Assembly: GCA_963695155.1 (NCBI GenBank)
Contig: CAVOGD010000007.1
Coordinates: forward strand, 470,548 to 534,547
Length of the DNA stretch: 64,000 bases
Direction: 5' to 3'
Source of the DNA: SG8-30 sp963695155
Lineage (GTDB): Bacteria; Pseudomonadota; Gammaproteobacteria; Steroidobacterales; Steroidobacteraceae
The translations under genes and the position numbers were made by a program. Positions within the stretch are counted from its first letter, which is position 1. Every line of letters starts with the position of its first letter. Shown piece after piece: positions 32,677 to 44,747 of this stretch. The notes under the pieces were generated by a model. That model saw only the letters and a program-made list of their open reading frames with translations, was not told the DNA's origin and searched no databases.

Positions 32677-33164
32677 AGCGAAGCCAGGCGCCGCGCGACG
32701 ATCGAGGCCAGCTCGCGGGCCAGCGCCTCGCGCAGCCGCCGCTCCTCGTTCTGCTTGGCGAGCACGGCCCGGTCGTCGTAGGCGTACTCGCGCGCCACCG
32801 TGCGCGCCTGGCGCGGCAGCAGCTGTTCGCCGCCCGCGGTCACCGAGTACTCGATGGTGTAGAAGACCTCGTATTCCTGCGGCGTGTTGCGCGCCGACAC
32901 CGACAGCACGTCGCGACCGGTCTCGTCCACGTGGATGTGGATCACCGCCGAGGCCGCCTCGCGCGATGGCGCCAGTTGCGCACCCGCCGCCCGCAGCGCG
33001 GCCGCCAGTTCCGCATACAGCGGCGTGTAACGGTCGGACGCCTCCAGGTAGGGCGAGCGCATCTGCGGCGACAGCTCGATGCTGCCGCGCAGCTGCAGGC
33101 CGCAGCCGGCCGCCAGCACGGCGGCGGCGGCGAGTGCCAGGATCGTGCCGCGTTGTGCGTTCAT
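32673..33164 (-). CDS. lptE: LPS-assembly lipoprotein LptE
   Basis: 163 residues. Signal peptide with lipobox LAAGC (Cys21), then LQLRGSIELSPQM, the usual LptE opening, and repeated alternation typical of its alpha/beta fold. It plugs the LptD barrel and is required for LPS insertion in the outer membrane. ATG overlaps the leuS stop and its own stop overlaps the sdaA start. leuS-lptE is a strongly conserved pair, which identifies this divergent family. Confidence 0.93.
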   Translation of the reverse strand: MNAQRGTILALAAAAVLAAGCGLQLRGSIELSPQMRSPYLEASDRYTPLYAELAAALRAAGAQLAPSREAASAVIHIHVDETGRDVLSVSARNTPQEYEVFYTIEYSVTAGGEQLLPRQARTVAREYAYDDRAVLAKQNEERRLREALARELASIVARRLASL

Positions 33165-35755
33165 GCCACCACGTTGATCAGCTTGCCCGGTACGTAGATG
33201 ACCTTGCGCACGGGACTGTCGCCGACGAAGCGCACGACGTTGGCGTCGGCCAGCGCCGCGGCCCTGGCCGCCGCCTCGTCCGCGCCCGCCGGCAGCTGCA
33301 GGCGGCTGCGCAGCTTGCCGTTGACCTGCACGACGATTTCGATCGTGCGCTGCTCGAGCGCCGCGGGATCGTGGCGCGGCCAGCGCTGGTCCACCAGCAG
33401 GCCCTCGTGGCCCAGCTCGCGCCACAGCGCATGGGTGGCGTGCGGCACGAAGGGCGCCAGCATCAGCACCGCGAATTCCAGCGCTTCCTGCACGACCGCG
33501 CGGCCCTGGGCCGAGGCATCCTCGAATCTCGCCACGGCGTTCATCATCTCCATGACCGCCGCAATCGCCGTGTTGAAGGTGCGTCGCCGGCCGATGTCGT
33601 CGGTGACCTTGGCAAGCGTCTGGTGCGCCGTGCGCCGCAGCTCGCGCTGCGCGTCCGTCAGCGCCGCCGCCTCCAGCCGCGGCGCCGGGCCGCCGCCGAC
33701 ATGCACGTGCACCGCCTTCCACAGCCGCTTCATGAAGCGATAGGCGCCCTCGACGCCCTCGTCCGACCACTCCAGTGTCTGCTCCGGCGGCGCCGCGAAC
33801 ATCATGAACAGCCGCGCCGTGTCGGCGCCGTAGCGCTGCACCAGCGCATTCGGGTCCACGCCGTTGTTCTTCGACTTGGACATGGTGCCGATGCCGCCGC
33901 TCTCGACCGGCTGGCCGTCGGCCTTGAGGACCGCGCCCGTGCGCGCGCCCTTGTCGTCGTGCCGCACGTCGACGTCGGCCGGGTTGTAGTACGTGACCCG
34001 CCCGGCCTCCGGCTTGCGGTAGTAGATCTCGTTCAGCACCATGCCCTGCGTCAGCAGCCTGCCGAACGGCTCCGCCAGCGCGGTCAGCCCGCAGTCGCGC
34101 ATCACGCGGGTCCAGAAGCGCGAGTACAGCAGGTGCAGGATCGCGTGCTCGATGCCGCCGATGTACTGGTCCACGGGCAGCCAGTAGGCGGCACGCTCGT
34201 CCACCATGGCGTGGTCGTTGTCGTGGCAGGCGTAGCGGAAGAAGTACCAGGACGAGTCCACGAACGTGTCCATCGTGTCGGTCTCGCGGCGTGCCGCGGC
34301 GCCGCAGCGCGGGCACTCGCAGTCCAGGAACGACGGCGTCTTCGCCAGCGGGTTGCCCGAGCCGTCCGGCACCAGGTCGTCGGGCAGCACCACCGGCAAC
34401 TGCTCGTCCGGCACCGGCACGGTGCCGCAGGCCGCGCAGTGGATCAGCGGGATCGGGCAGCCCCAGTAGCGCTGCCGCGAGATGCCCCAGTCGCGCAGCC
34501 GCCAGTGCACCTGCTTGCGGCCGAGATCGCGAGCCTGCAGGTCGGCTGCGATGGCGTCCACCGCCGCCTCGTAGCCGAGCCCGTCGTAGGCCCCGGAATT
34601 GACGCAGCGGCCGTAGTCCGCGTACCAGGGCTGCCAGGCCCCGGTCGAGTACGGCCGGCCGTCCACGTCGATGACCTGCACGATCGGCAGCCCGTACTTC
34701 TTCGCAAACGCGAAATCGCGCTCGTCGTGGCCCGGCACGCCCATCACCGCGCCTTCGCCATAGCCCATGAGCACGTAGTTGCCGACCCACACCTCGACCT
34801 GCGCCCCGCTCACCGGGTGCGTGACGAACAGCCCGGTCGGCATGCCCTGCTTGTCCAGCGTCGCCAGGTCGGCCTCGGTCGTGGGCCCGCGGCGGCATTC
34901 GTCCACGAAGCGGCGCAGCTGCGGATCGCGCGCGGCGGCGCGCTCCGCCAGCGGGTGTTCGGCCGCCACGGCCACGAAGGTCACGCCCATCAGGGTGTCC
35001 GCACGGGTCGTGAACACGGCCAGCCGGCCCTGCTCGCCGCCGATGTCATAGCGGAAAGAAAGGTTGACGCCCTCGCTGCGGCCGATCCAGTTGGCCTGCA
35101 TGGTGCGCACCCGCTCCGGCCAGTCCTGCAGGCCGTCCAGCGCCCCCAGCAGTTCCTCCGCGTAGCGTGTGATCCCGAGGTAGTACATCGGGATCTCGCG
35201 CTTCTCGACCGGTGCGCCGGTGCGCCAGCCGCGGCCGTCGATCACCTGTTCGTTGGCCAGCACCGTCTGGTCCACCGGATCCCAGTTGACCGTGCCGGTC
35301 TTCTGATAGGCGATGCCGCGCTCCAGCATGCGCAGGAACAGCCACTGGTTCCAGCGGTAGTACCCGGGGTCGCAGGTCGCCAGCTCGCGCGACCAGTCGA
35401 TGGCCAGGCCCAGCGACTTTGCCTGGCCCTTCATGTATGCGATGTTGTCCCGGGTCCACCGCGCCGGCGGCACGCCGTGCGCCATCGCCGCATTCTCCGC
35501 CGGCAGCCCGAAGGCGTCCCAGCCCAGCGGCTGCAGCACGTTGTGGCCCTGCATGCGCATGTAGCGCGACAGCACGTCGCCGATCGCATAGTTGCGCACG
35601 TGGCCCATGTGCAGCCGCCCGCTCGGGTACGGGAACATGCACAGGCAGTAGTACTTGGGCCTGGCCGGGTCTTCGACGGCCGCGAAGCAGCGCCGCGCAT
35701 CCCACTCGCGCTGGGCGGCCGACTCGATCTCGGCGTGGTCGTAGCGTTCCTGCAT
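33161..35755 (-). CDS. leuS: Leucyl-tRNA synthetase
   Basis: 864 residues (E. coli 860). Class Ia motifs: HMGH within PYPSGRLHMGHVRNY near residue 45, and the KMSKS loop as TMSKSKNN near 630, where Thr replaces the first Lys. The editing domain has FTTRADTLMGVTFVA. Zinc cysteines occur in CAACG and CECPRCG. The ATG at 35755 gives the standard MQERYDHAEIE start. First gene of leuS-lptE-sdaA; the 58-bp gap to lnt suggests one long transcript. Confidence 0.97.
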   Translation of the reverse strand: MQERYDHAEIESAAQREWDARRCFAAVEDPARPKYYCLCMFPYPSGRLHMGHVRNYAIGDVLSRYMRMQGHNVLQPLGWDAFGLPAENAAMAHGVPPARWTRDNIAYMKGQAKSLGLAIDWSRELATCDPGYYRWNQWLFLRMLERGIAYQKTGTVNWDPVDQTVLANEQVIDGRGWRTGAPVEKREIPMYYLGITRYAEELLGALDGLQDWPERVRTMQANWIGRSEGVNLSFRYDIGGEQGRLAVFTTRADTLMGVTFVAVAAEHPLAERAAARDPQLRRFVDECRRGPTTEADLATLDKQGMPTGLFVTHPVSGAQVEVWVGNYVLMGYGEGAVMGVPGHDERDFAFAKKYGLPIVQVIDVDGRPYSTGAWQPWYADYGRCVNSGAYDGLGYEAAVDAIAADLQARDLGRKQVHWRLRDWGISRQRYWGCPIPLIHCAACGTVPVPDEQLPVVLPDDLVPDGSGNPLAKTPSFLDCECPRCGAAARRETDTMDTFVDSSWYFFRYACHDNDHAMVDERAAYWLPVDQYIGGIEHAILHLLYSRFWTRVMRDCGLTALAEPFGRLLTQGMVLNEIYYRKPEAGRVTYYNPADVDVRHDDKGARTGAVLKADGQPVESGGIGTMSKSKNNGVDPNALVQRYGADTARLFMMFAAPPEQTLEWSDEGVEGAYRFMKRLWKAVHVHVGGGPAPRLEAAALTDAQRELRRTAHQTLAKVTDDIGRRRTFNTAIAAVMEMMNAVARFEDASAQGRAVVQEALEFAVLMLAPFVPHATHALWRELGHEGLLVDQRWPRHDPAALEQRTIEIVVQVNGKLRSRLQLPAGADEAAARAAALADANVVRFVGDSPVRKVIYVPGKLINVVA

Positions 35756-35813
35756 GGATTCGGGTCGCGGGCCTGGGTCGGGCCCGCAAGGATACCCGAC
35801 CCCGGGCCGGTCG

Positions 35814-37355
35814 CTAAGCCCGGCGGGCCGGTCGCGGGTCCCGGCCGCCGGCGCCGCGCACGCCCCGGACCAGGATCCCCAGCGCCAGCGCCAGGCCGCT
35901 GAGCAGCAGGACGGGCCAGTTGCCGGTGCGCGCATAGGGGGTCAGGCCGGTGTACGGCCGCGCCGTGCCGTACAGCACCTCGGGCACGAACTGCGCTGCC
36001 CGCACCGTGACGTGACCGTCGGGCGCGATGATGCCCGTGACGCCGTTGGAGGTCGCCCGCACCAGGTAGCGGCCCGCCTCGAGCGCCCGGAAGCGGGCCA
36101 TCTGCAGTTGCTGGTGGGGCGCGGCCGAGTCGCCGAACCAGGCGTTGTTGGTGACGTTGACCAGCAGCGTGGCCCGCTGCAGGACCACCAGCTGCTCGGC
36201 GCCGTAGGCATCCTCGTAGCAGATGGTCACGCCGATTTCCTGGCCCGCGGCGCGCAGCGGCGGCTGGTCGTCGGGGCCCGGGCTCATGTCCACGTAGGCG
36301 AGGCTCATCAGCCGCATCCAGCTGCGCACCCGTGGCGGCACGGGGAAGAACTCGCCGAACGGCACCAGGCGGCGCTTGTAGTACCAGCCCGCCTCGTCGC
36401 CCGCCAGCGCCAGCACGCCGTTGTAATAGCGCCCGCTCTCCTCATCATGGCGCAGCAGGCCGAGGACGAGGTCGGAACCGTGCGCCTGCGCCTCCTCCCA
36501 CATGGCCGCCAGCCACGGCCCCGCCTGGTGCGCCAGCACCGGCAGCGCCGCCTCCGGCCAGACGATCAGCCGCGTGCCGAGCGCCTCCCGCGTCATGCGC
36601 CGGTGCGTTTCCATGATCTCGTCGCGGTGACTGTCCTGCCACTTGAAGTCCTGCGGCACGGCGCTCTGCACGATGGCCACGCCGATGTCGTCCCCCGCCG
36701 GCGTGGTCCAGCGCTGCGCGCCGAGCGCCGCACCGGCCGCCCAGGCCAGGACCACGACCGCCGCGGCGACCCGCCGCACGCGCGGCGTGCCGCGCAGCAG
36801 CGCGACGGCGGCGCCGGCGGTCAGGCTGCTGAGGAGCGTCACCAGGTAGATGCCGCCCACGGGCGCATAGCCGGCCAGCGGCGAGTCGATGTGCGCGTAG
36901 CCGGTCTGCAGCCACGGAAACCCGCTGAACAGCCAGCCGCGCAGCCACTCCATCAGCGTCCAGGCCGCCGGCAGCACGACCAGCCAGCGCAGCGGCGGCG
37001 ACCCGGCGAGACGCGCGACGGACCAGCCAAGCAGCGCGTAGTACGACGCCATCAGCGCGACCAGCCCCAGCATCAGGAACGCCGCCAGCCACACGGGCGC
37101 CTTGCCGAACACGTGCACGGCCGTGAACACCCACCAGGTGCCGGCCAGGAACGCGCCGGCGCCCCACGCGAAGCCGATGGCCGCGGCGCGGCGCGGGCTC
37201 ACGCCCTCCCACAGCAGGAACAGCAGCGCGGGCGACAGGACGGCCAGCGGGTACCAGCCGGCCGGCGCGAAGCCCGGCACGACGGCCGCGCCGACCGGCA
37301 GCGCCAGCCACGCGCGATGCCGCGCGACGCGCGCCAGCGGGGCCGGCAGCGTCAC
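35814..37355 (-). CDS. lnt: Apolipoprotein N-acyltransferase
   Basis: 513 residues (E. coli 512). Six to seven N-terminal membrane segments, then a periplasmic nitrilase-like domain with the Glu-Lys-Cys triad: LIVWPEAALP (Glu), GWYYKRRLVPFGEFFP (Lys) and GVTICYEDAYG (Cys), plus a C-terminal anchor helix. It adds the third acyl chain to lipoproteins such as LptE. GTG start at 37355, 4 bp after the corC stop. Confidence 0.95.
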   Translation of the reverse strand: MTLPAPLARVARHRAWLALPVGAAVVPGFAPAGWYPLAVLSPALLFLLWEGVSPRRAAAIGFAWGAGAFLAGTWWVFTAVHVFGKAPVWLAAFLMLGLVALMASYYALLGWSVARLAGSPPLRWLVVLPAAWTLMEWLRGWLFSGFPWLQTGYAHIDSPLAGYAPVGGIYLVTLLSSLTAGAAVALLRGTPRVRRVAAAVVVLAWAAGAALGAQRWTTPAGDDIGVAIVQSAVPQDFKWQDSHRDEIMETHRRMTREALGTRLIVWPEAALPVLAHQAGPWLAAMWEEAQAHGSDLVLGLLRHDEESGRYYNGVLALAGDEAGWYYKRRLVPFGEFFPVPPRVRSWMRLMSLAYVDMSPGPDDQPPLRAAGQEIGVTICYEDAYGAEQLVVLQRATLLVNVTNNAWFGDSAAPHQQLQMARFRALEAGRYLVRATSNGVTGIIAPDGHVTVRAAQFVPEVLYGTARPYTGLTPYARTGNWPVLLLSGLALALGILVRGVRGAGGRDPRPARRA

Positions 37356-37359
37356 GCGC

Positions 37360-38211
37360 TCAGTCCTCGCCGTCCGGTGGGCGCGGTACGTCCTGCGGGG
37401 TGGTGACCCGCAGCAGGTCGATGCGCCGCCGGTCCGACCGCAGCACCTTGAACTCGATATCGCCGATCGTGACGGCCTCGCCGCGCTTGGGCAGCCGGCC
37501 GAACTGGTGCATCACGAGCCCGCCGATCGTGTCGAATTCCTCGTCGCTGAACGACGCGCCGAAATACTCGTTGAAGTCCTCGATCCGCGCCAGGGCATGC
37601 ACGGTGAACTGCCGCTCGCCGTCGCGGCGGATCGTCTGGTCCTCCTCGATGTCGTACTCGTCGGCGATGTCCCCGACGATCTCCTCGATGACGTCCTCGA
37701 TGGTCACCAGGCCGGACACGCCGCCGTACTCGTCGACCACCACCGCCATGTGGTTGCGGCTGACGCGGAATTCCTTGAGCAGCACGTTGAGGCGCTTGCT
37801 CTCCGGCACGAATACGGCCGGCCGCAGCAGGTCGCGCATGTCGAAGTGCTGGCGTCCTCCCTCGCTGAAGTAGCGCAGCAGGTCCTTCGCCAGCAGCAGC
37901 CCCACCACCTGGTCGCGGTCCTCGCCGATCACCGGAAAGCGCGAGTGTCCGGACTCCACGATCACGGGCAGGACCTTCTCCGGCGTGTCGTCGCGGTCGA
38001 GCACGACCATCTGCGAGCGCGGCACCATGATGTCGCGGACCTGCAGGTCGGCGACGCCGAGCACGCCCTCGATCATGGTCAGCGCATCGGCATCGATCAG
38101 GCCGCGGCCGCCCGCCTCGCGCAGGTCGTCCGTCAGTTCCGCGCGGTCGCGGGGTTCGCCGCCCCCGACCAGACGACGCAGCCAGCCCGTCCATGCAGTT
38201 CGGTCAGTCAT
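37360..38211 (-). CDS. corC: CorC/YbeX, CBS-domain protein
   Basis: 283 residues. Two CBS domains span about 70-195 (VADLQVRDIMVPRSQMVVLD; VVDEYGGVSGLVTIEDVIEEIVGD) and a CorC/HlyC C-terminal domain follows (DTIGGLVMHQFGRLPKRGE). There are no membrane helices, so it is the soluble YbeX form. Proposed roles are in magnesium/cobalt efflux and in ribosome metabolism beside ybeY. Operon with ybeY (3 bp) and lnt. Confidence 0.94.
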   Translation of the reverse strand: MTDRTAWTGWLRRLVGGGEPRDRAELTDDLREAGGRGLIDADALTMIEGVLGVADLQVRDIMVPRSQMVVLDRDDTPEKVLPVIVESGHSRFPVIGEDRDQVVGLLLAKDLLRYFSEGGRQHFDMRDLLRPAVFVPESKRLNVLLKEFRVSRNHMAVVVDEYGGVSGLVTIEDVIEEIVGDIADEYDIEEDQTIRRDGERQFTVHALARIEDFNEYFGASFSDEEFDTIGGLVMHQFGRLPKRGEAVTIGDIEFKVLRSDRRRIDLLRVTTPQDVPRPPDGED

Positions 38212-38214
38212 CGG

Positions 38215-38667
38215 TCAGCGTGCCTCATAGGGATCGTCGTAGCCGAGGGTCGCCAGGATCGCCCGCTCGCGCGCCTCCATGGCGGCCGCCTCGCGGGCCG
38301 TGTCGTGGCGGTGCCCGAGCAGGTGCAGCGTACCGTGCACCGCCATGTGCGCCCAGTGCGCGCGCAGCGTCTTGCCCTGCTCGCGCGCCTCGCGCGCCAG
38401 GAGCGGTGCGCAGATGGCCAGGTCGCCCAGCAGCGTTGCGGCGGGCGCCCCGTGGCGGTCCGCGTCGAACGACAACACGTTGGTGGGCCGGTCGTGGCCG
38501 CGATAGACCCGGTTCAGGCGCCGGCTCTCGGCGGCACCCACGACCCGGATGGTCAGCGACCCGCGCGCCCGTGCGCCGGCGGCGGCCCGTGCCCAGCGGC
38601 GCAGGCTCGGCACGCCCGGCGCCCACGGCCGCCGCGTCCCGTACTGCACGGCGACCGCGACGGTCAT
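38215..38667 (-). CDS. ybeY: Endoribonuclease YbeY
   Basis: 150 residues. The zinc triad is present as AVHGTLHLLGHRHD (three His). Also visible is RGHDRPTNVLSFDAD, the usual YRxxDxPTDVLSFP region with small changes. YbeY matures the 3' end of 16S rRNA and takes part in ribosome quality control. ATG at 38667 overlaps the phoH stop. Gene order phoH-ybeY-corC-lnt is the conserved one. Confidence 0.95.
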   Translation of the reverse strand: MTVAVAVQYGTRRPWAPGVPSLRRWARAAAGARARGSLTIRVVGAAESRRLNRVYRGHDRPTNVLSFDADRHGAPAATLLGDLAICAPLLAREAREQGKTLRAHWAHMAVHGTLHLLGHRHDTAREAAAMEARERAILATLGYDDPYEAR

Positions 38668-39620
38668 GGCGACTCCTCCTGGCCCGCGCTGCGCTCGTAG
38701 GCTTCGACGATGCGCGCCACCAGCGCGTGACGCACGACGTCGCGGGCCGTGAACAGGCTGAAGGCGATGCCCGGCACTTCCGTCAGCACGCCCATGGCGT
38801 GCCGCAGCCCCGATTGCCGGTTGACCGGAAGGTCGGTCTGCGTGATGTCCCCCGTGACCACCGCGCGCGACCCGAAGCCGACGCGGGTCAGGAACATCTT
38901 CATCTGCTCGACGGTGGTGTTCTGCGCCTCGTCGAGGATGATGAAGGACTCGTTCAGCGTGCGGCCGCGCATGAAGGCCAGCGGCGCCACCTCGATGACG
39001 TTGCGTTCCATGAGCCGCGCCACGCGCTCGAAGCCGACCATCTCGTACAGCGCGTCGTACATGGGCCTGAGGTACGGGTCGATCTTCTGCGCCATGTCGC
39101 CCGGCAGGAAGCCCAGCCTCTCGCCGGCCTCGACCGCCGGCCGCACCAGCACGATGCGGCGCACGGCGTCGTGCTGCAGCGCCTCGACCGCGCAGGCCAC
39201 CGCCAGGTAGGTCTTGCCGGTTCCCGCCGGCCCGATGCCGAAGGTCAGGTCGTGCTCGCGGATGTTCCTCAGGTACTGAGCCTGGTTCGGGCCGCGGCCG
39301 CGGATCAGGCCGCGGTGCGTATGCACGGCCAGCACGTCGCCGGGCGCCACGGGCTCCATGCCCACTTCCTGGACCGCCAGGTGCACGTCCTCCGGCGTGA
39401 CCGGCCCGGAGGCCGAGCGCAGGTACAGCTCGCGCAACACCGTAGCCCCCGCGTCGGCGCGCTCGCCGTGTACCGAGAACGTGCCGCCGCGGCGGCGGAT
39501 CTCCACGCCCAGCCCGTCCTCGACCTGCCGCAGGTGCTCGTCGAGCGGCCCGCACACGGCGGCCAGCCGGTCGTTGCCGGCCGACTCGAAGGACACGTCT
39601 TGTTGCTGCACGGTGGTCAA
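38664..39620 (-). CDS. ybeZ: PhoH-like ATPase (YbeZ)
   Basis: 318 residues. An N-terminal KH-like region is followed by a P-loop NTPase with Walker A GPAGTGKTYLA near residue 125 and Walker B ESFIILDEAQNT near 225. PhoH proteins are predicted RNA-associated ATPases/helicases and YbeZ interacts with YbeY. It follows miaB by 7 bp and overlaps ybeY by four bases. Confidence 0.93.
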   Translation of the reverse strand: MTTVQQQDVSFESAGNDRLAAVCGPLDEHLRQVEDGLGVEIRRRGGTFSVHGERADAGATVLRELYLRSASGPVTPEDVHLAVQEVGMEPVAPGDVLAVHTHRGLIRGRGPNQAQYLRNIREHDLTFGIGPAGTGKTYLAVACAVEALQHDAVRRIVLVRPAVEAGERLGFLPGDMAQKIDPYLRPMYDALYEMVGFERVARLMERNVIEVAPLAFMRGRTLNESFIILDEAQNTTVEQMKMFLTRVGFGSRAVVTGDITQTDLPVNRQSGLRHAMGVLTEVPGIAFSLFTARDVVRHALVARIVEAYERSAGQEESP

Positions 39621-39627
39621 GTGGCCT

Positions 39628-40992
39628 TCAGGCGCCCGCGGCGGCCCGCGGCAGGCGGCAGTCCGCCGCCTCCGGCAGCCGGCCGCGCAGCGAATTGGGC
39701 ATGGCCTCGGTCACCCGCAAGTCGACGAACCGCCCGATCAGCGCGGCCGGCCCGTCGAAATTCACCCAGCGCATGTTCTCGGTGCGCCCGGCCAGTTGCC
39801 GCGGGTTGCGCCTGGCGGGCTTCTCCACCAGGACCCGCTGCAGCGACCCGACCATGCTGCGGCTGATGGCCAGCGCCTGCTGGTCGATGCGCTGTTGCAG
39901 CGCCGCCAGCCGTCCCTGCTTGACCTCGTGCGGCACGTCGTCGGGCAGCGAGGCGGCGGGCGTACCCGGCCGGCGGCTGTACAGGAAGCTGAAGGACTGG
40001 TCGAAGCCCAGCTCGGCGACCAGTTCCATGGTCTGCTCGAAGTCCCGGTCCGTCTCGCCGGGGAAGCCGACTATGAAATCGGAGGACAGGCTGAGGTCCG
40101 GCCGCGCGCTGCGCAGCCTGCGGACCTTCTGCCGGTACTCCAGGGTCGTGTAGCCCCGCTTCATGGCGGCCAGCACGCGGTCGGAACCGCTCTGCACCGG
40201 CAGGTGCAGGTAGCTGGCCAGCTTGGGCACGTCGGCGTAGGCCGCCACCAGGGCATCGTTGAACTCGACCGGGTGCGAGGTCATGAAGCGGATCCGCTCG
40301 ATCCCGTCCACTTTTGCGACCAGGCGTATGAGCGTCGCGAGGTCGCAGTCGGCGCCGCCCTGCATGGCGCCGCGATAGGCGTTGACGTTCTGGCCGAGCA
40401 GCATGAGTTCCCCCACGCCCTGTGCCGCCAGCGCCTCGACCTCGGCCAGCACCTGCGCCAGCGGCCGGCTCATTTCCTCGCCGCGCGTGTAGGGCACGAC
40501 GCAGAAACTGCAGTACTTGCTGCAGCCCTCCATGATGGACACGAAGGCGGACGCGCCCTCGGCCCGCGGCGCCGGCAGCCGGTCGAACTTCTCGATCTCG
40601 GGAAAGGAGACGTCCACCTGAGCACGCCCCGAGCGGCGCAGCGCGTCGATCATCCCGGGCAGCCGGTGCAGCGTCTGCGGCCCGAACACCAGGTCCACGA
40701 ACGGTGCGCGGTCGAGCAGTCCCACGCCCTCCTGGCTGGCGACACAGCCGCCCACGCCGATGATCAGGCCGGGCCGGCGCTCCTTGATCCGCCGCCAGCG
40801 GCCCAGGTGCGAGAACACCTTCTCCTGCGCCTTCTCGCGCACCGAACAGGTATTCAGGATGACGATGTCGGCCTGTTCCGGGTCCGTGGTGAGTTCGAGT
40901 CCCTGCGACTCGCGCAGTACGTCCACCATGCGGGCGGAGTCGTACTCGTTCATCTGGCAGCCGAAGGTGGTGATGTACAGGCGACCTGCCAT
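39628..40992 (-). CDS. miaB: tRNA-2-methylthio-N6-dimethylallyladenosine synthase MiaB
   Basis: 454 residues (E. coli 474). Three N-terminal cluster cysteines (TTFGCQMNEYDS, NTCSVREKAQ, GVGGCVASQEG), the radical-SAM CxxxCxxC in EGCSKYCSFCVVPYTRG, and a C-terminal TRAM domain (AGRTENMRWVNF). It methylthiolates A37 of tRNAs reading UNN codons. The ATG at 40992 places ITTFGCQMN seven residues in. Start of the miaB-phoH-ybeY-corC-lnt block. Confidence 0.97.
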   Translation of the reverse strand: MAGRLYITTFGCQMNEYDSARMVDVLRESQGLELTTDPEQADIVILNTCSVREKAQEKVFSHLGRWRRIKERRPGLIIGVGGCVASQEGVGLLDRAPFVDLVFGPQTLHRLPGMIDALRRSGRAQVDVSFPEIEKFDRLPAPRAEGASAFVSIMEGCSKYCSFCVVPYTRGEEMSRPLAQVLAEVEALAAQGVGELMLLGQNVNAYRGAMQGGADCDLATLIRLVAKVDGIERIRFMTSHPVEFNDALVAAYADVPKLASYLHLPVQSGSDRVLAAMKRGYTTLEYRQKVRRLRSARPDLSLSSDFIVGFPGETDRDFEQTMELVAELGFDQSFSFLYSRRPGTPAASLPDDVPHEVKQGRLAALQQRIDQQALAISRSMVGSLQRVLVEKPARRNPRQLAGRTENMRWVNFDGPAALIGRFVDLRVTEAMPNSLRGRLPEAADCRLPRAAAGA

Positions 40993-41145
40993 CCAGGGCT
41001 CGGGGGTCAAGATAGGGCCTGCTAGGTTAGCGGTTTCGGCGACCCGAAAGAAGGGCGACCGGATCGGTGGACCGGTCGCAGGGCTTTCGCAACTCGTTGA
41101 AAGGAAATAGCTTTCCCGGCCCACCTTCCCGGGCGGGCGGGCTGC

Positions 41146-41613
41146 TCAGAACGGGATATCGTCGTCGAAATCGTCCTTGGCGCCGTCCGTGTCGGTCGCG
41201 CCGCCGCCGCGGGGCGTTTCGCGTTCGAAGTTGCCGCCGCCACCGCCGCCACCGCCACCGCCGCCGCCCGCGCCGCCGCGGCCGCCCAGCATCTGCATGT
41301 CGTTGGCGATGACCTCGGTCGTGTAGCGGTCCTGGCCTTCCTTGTCCTGCCACTTGCGGGTGCGCAGCCGGCCCTCGATGTACACCTGCGAACCCTTGCG
41401 CAGGTACTCCGCCGCCACCTCGGCCAGCCGGTCGAACATCACCACGTTGTGCCACTCGGTGTTCTCGCGGTTCTCGCCGGTCTGCTTGTCGCGCCACTGG
41501 TCGGTGGTGGCGATGCGCAGGTTGACCACCGCCTTGCCGCTCGGCATGGCGCGACTCTGCGGGTCCTGTCCGAGATTGCCGACCAGGATGACCTTGTTGA
41601 TGCCTCGCGCCAT
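41146..41613 (-). CDS. ssb: Single-stranded DNA-binding protein
   Basis: 155 residues. OB fold at 1-108 (GINKVILVGNLGQDP, NLRIATTDQW, YLRKGSQVYIEGRLRTRKW), a linker with 12 consecutive glycines (116-127) followed by an acidic stretch, and the C-terminal tip DDDIPF that recruits partner proteins. The usual linker is Gly/Gln/Pro-rich rather than pure glycine. ATG 41613 is chosen; three more codons upstream are possible. Divergent from uvrA, as in E. coli, but I see no LexA box in the 260-bp gap. Confidence 0.96.
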   Translation of the reverse strand: MARGINKVILVGNLGQDPQSRAMPSGKAVVNLRIATTDQWRDKQTGENRENTEWHNVVMFDRLAEVAAEYLRKGSQVYIEGRLRTRKWQDKEGQDRYTTEVIANDMQMLGGRGGAGGGGGGGGGGGGNFERETPRGGGATDTDGAKDDFDDDIPF

Positions 41614-41640
41614 GGAATTCACCTCGATGATGGGGTTGCC

Positions 41641-41674
41641 CGGAAGCCGGGGCCGTCGCCCGGGCCCGCTTCCG
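41641..41674 (-). promoter_or_regulatory. Stem-loop in the ssb leader
   Basis: CGGAAGC (41641-41647) pairs with GCTTCCG (41668-41674), and inner G-C pairs extend the stem. A -10-like TAGAAT lies just upstream for ssb (its complement ATTCTA at 41686-41691), so the hairpin would be at the 5' end of the ssb mRNA. Confidence 0.4.
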
Positions 41675-41873
41675 CCGTGTGCCTATTCTAGTCTGCGGCG
41701 GCGGCCGGGAACACCGCGACAATATGGGCCGAATCGCCGGTTATTTCGCTCCTGATGGCCGGGTCGGACGGACGGCAGCCGCTCGTTTGCGGCGCGTTCA
41801 GGGCTTTGCGGCAGCCGGTAGGCGGCGGGTATGCTTGGCGATTCCCCCGGGCCGGCCGGGGTGTCGAGGGATC

Positions 41874-44727
<2,854 letters not shown>

Positions 44728-44747
44728 CACACACCGGGAGACCTCGA

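Noticed and set aside
32402..35902. A 1166-codon open frame on the plus strand opposite leuS and lptE
   Set aside because: Antisense to clear LeuS and LptE, low-complexity His/Val/Arg composition, no start signals.
41224..41280. GGC repeats as a CRISPR or tandem array
   Set aside because: They are the in-frame glycine codons of the SSB linker.
41614..41873. LexA (SOS) box between ssb and uvrA
   Set aside because: No CTGT-N8-ACAG-like palindrome is found in the 260-bp gap.
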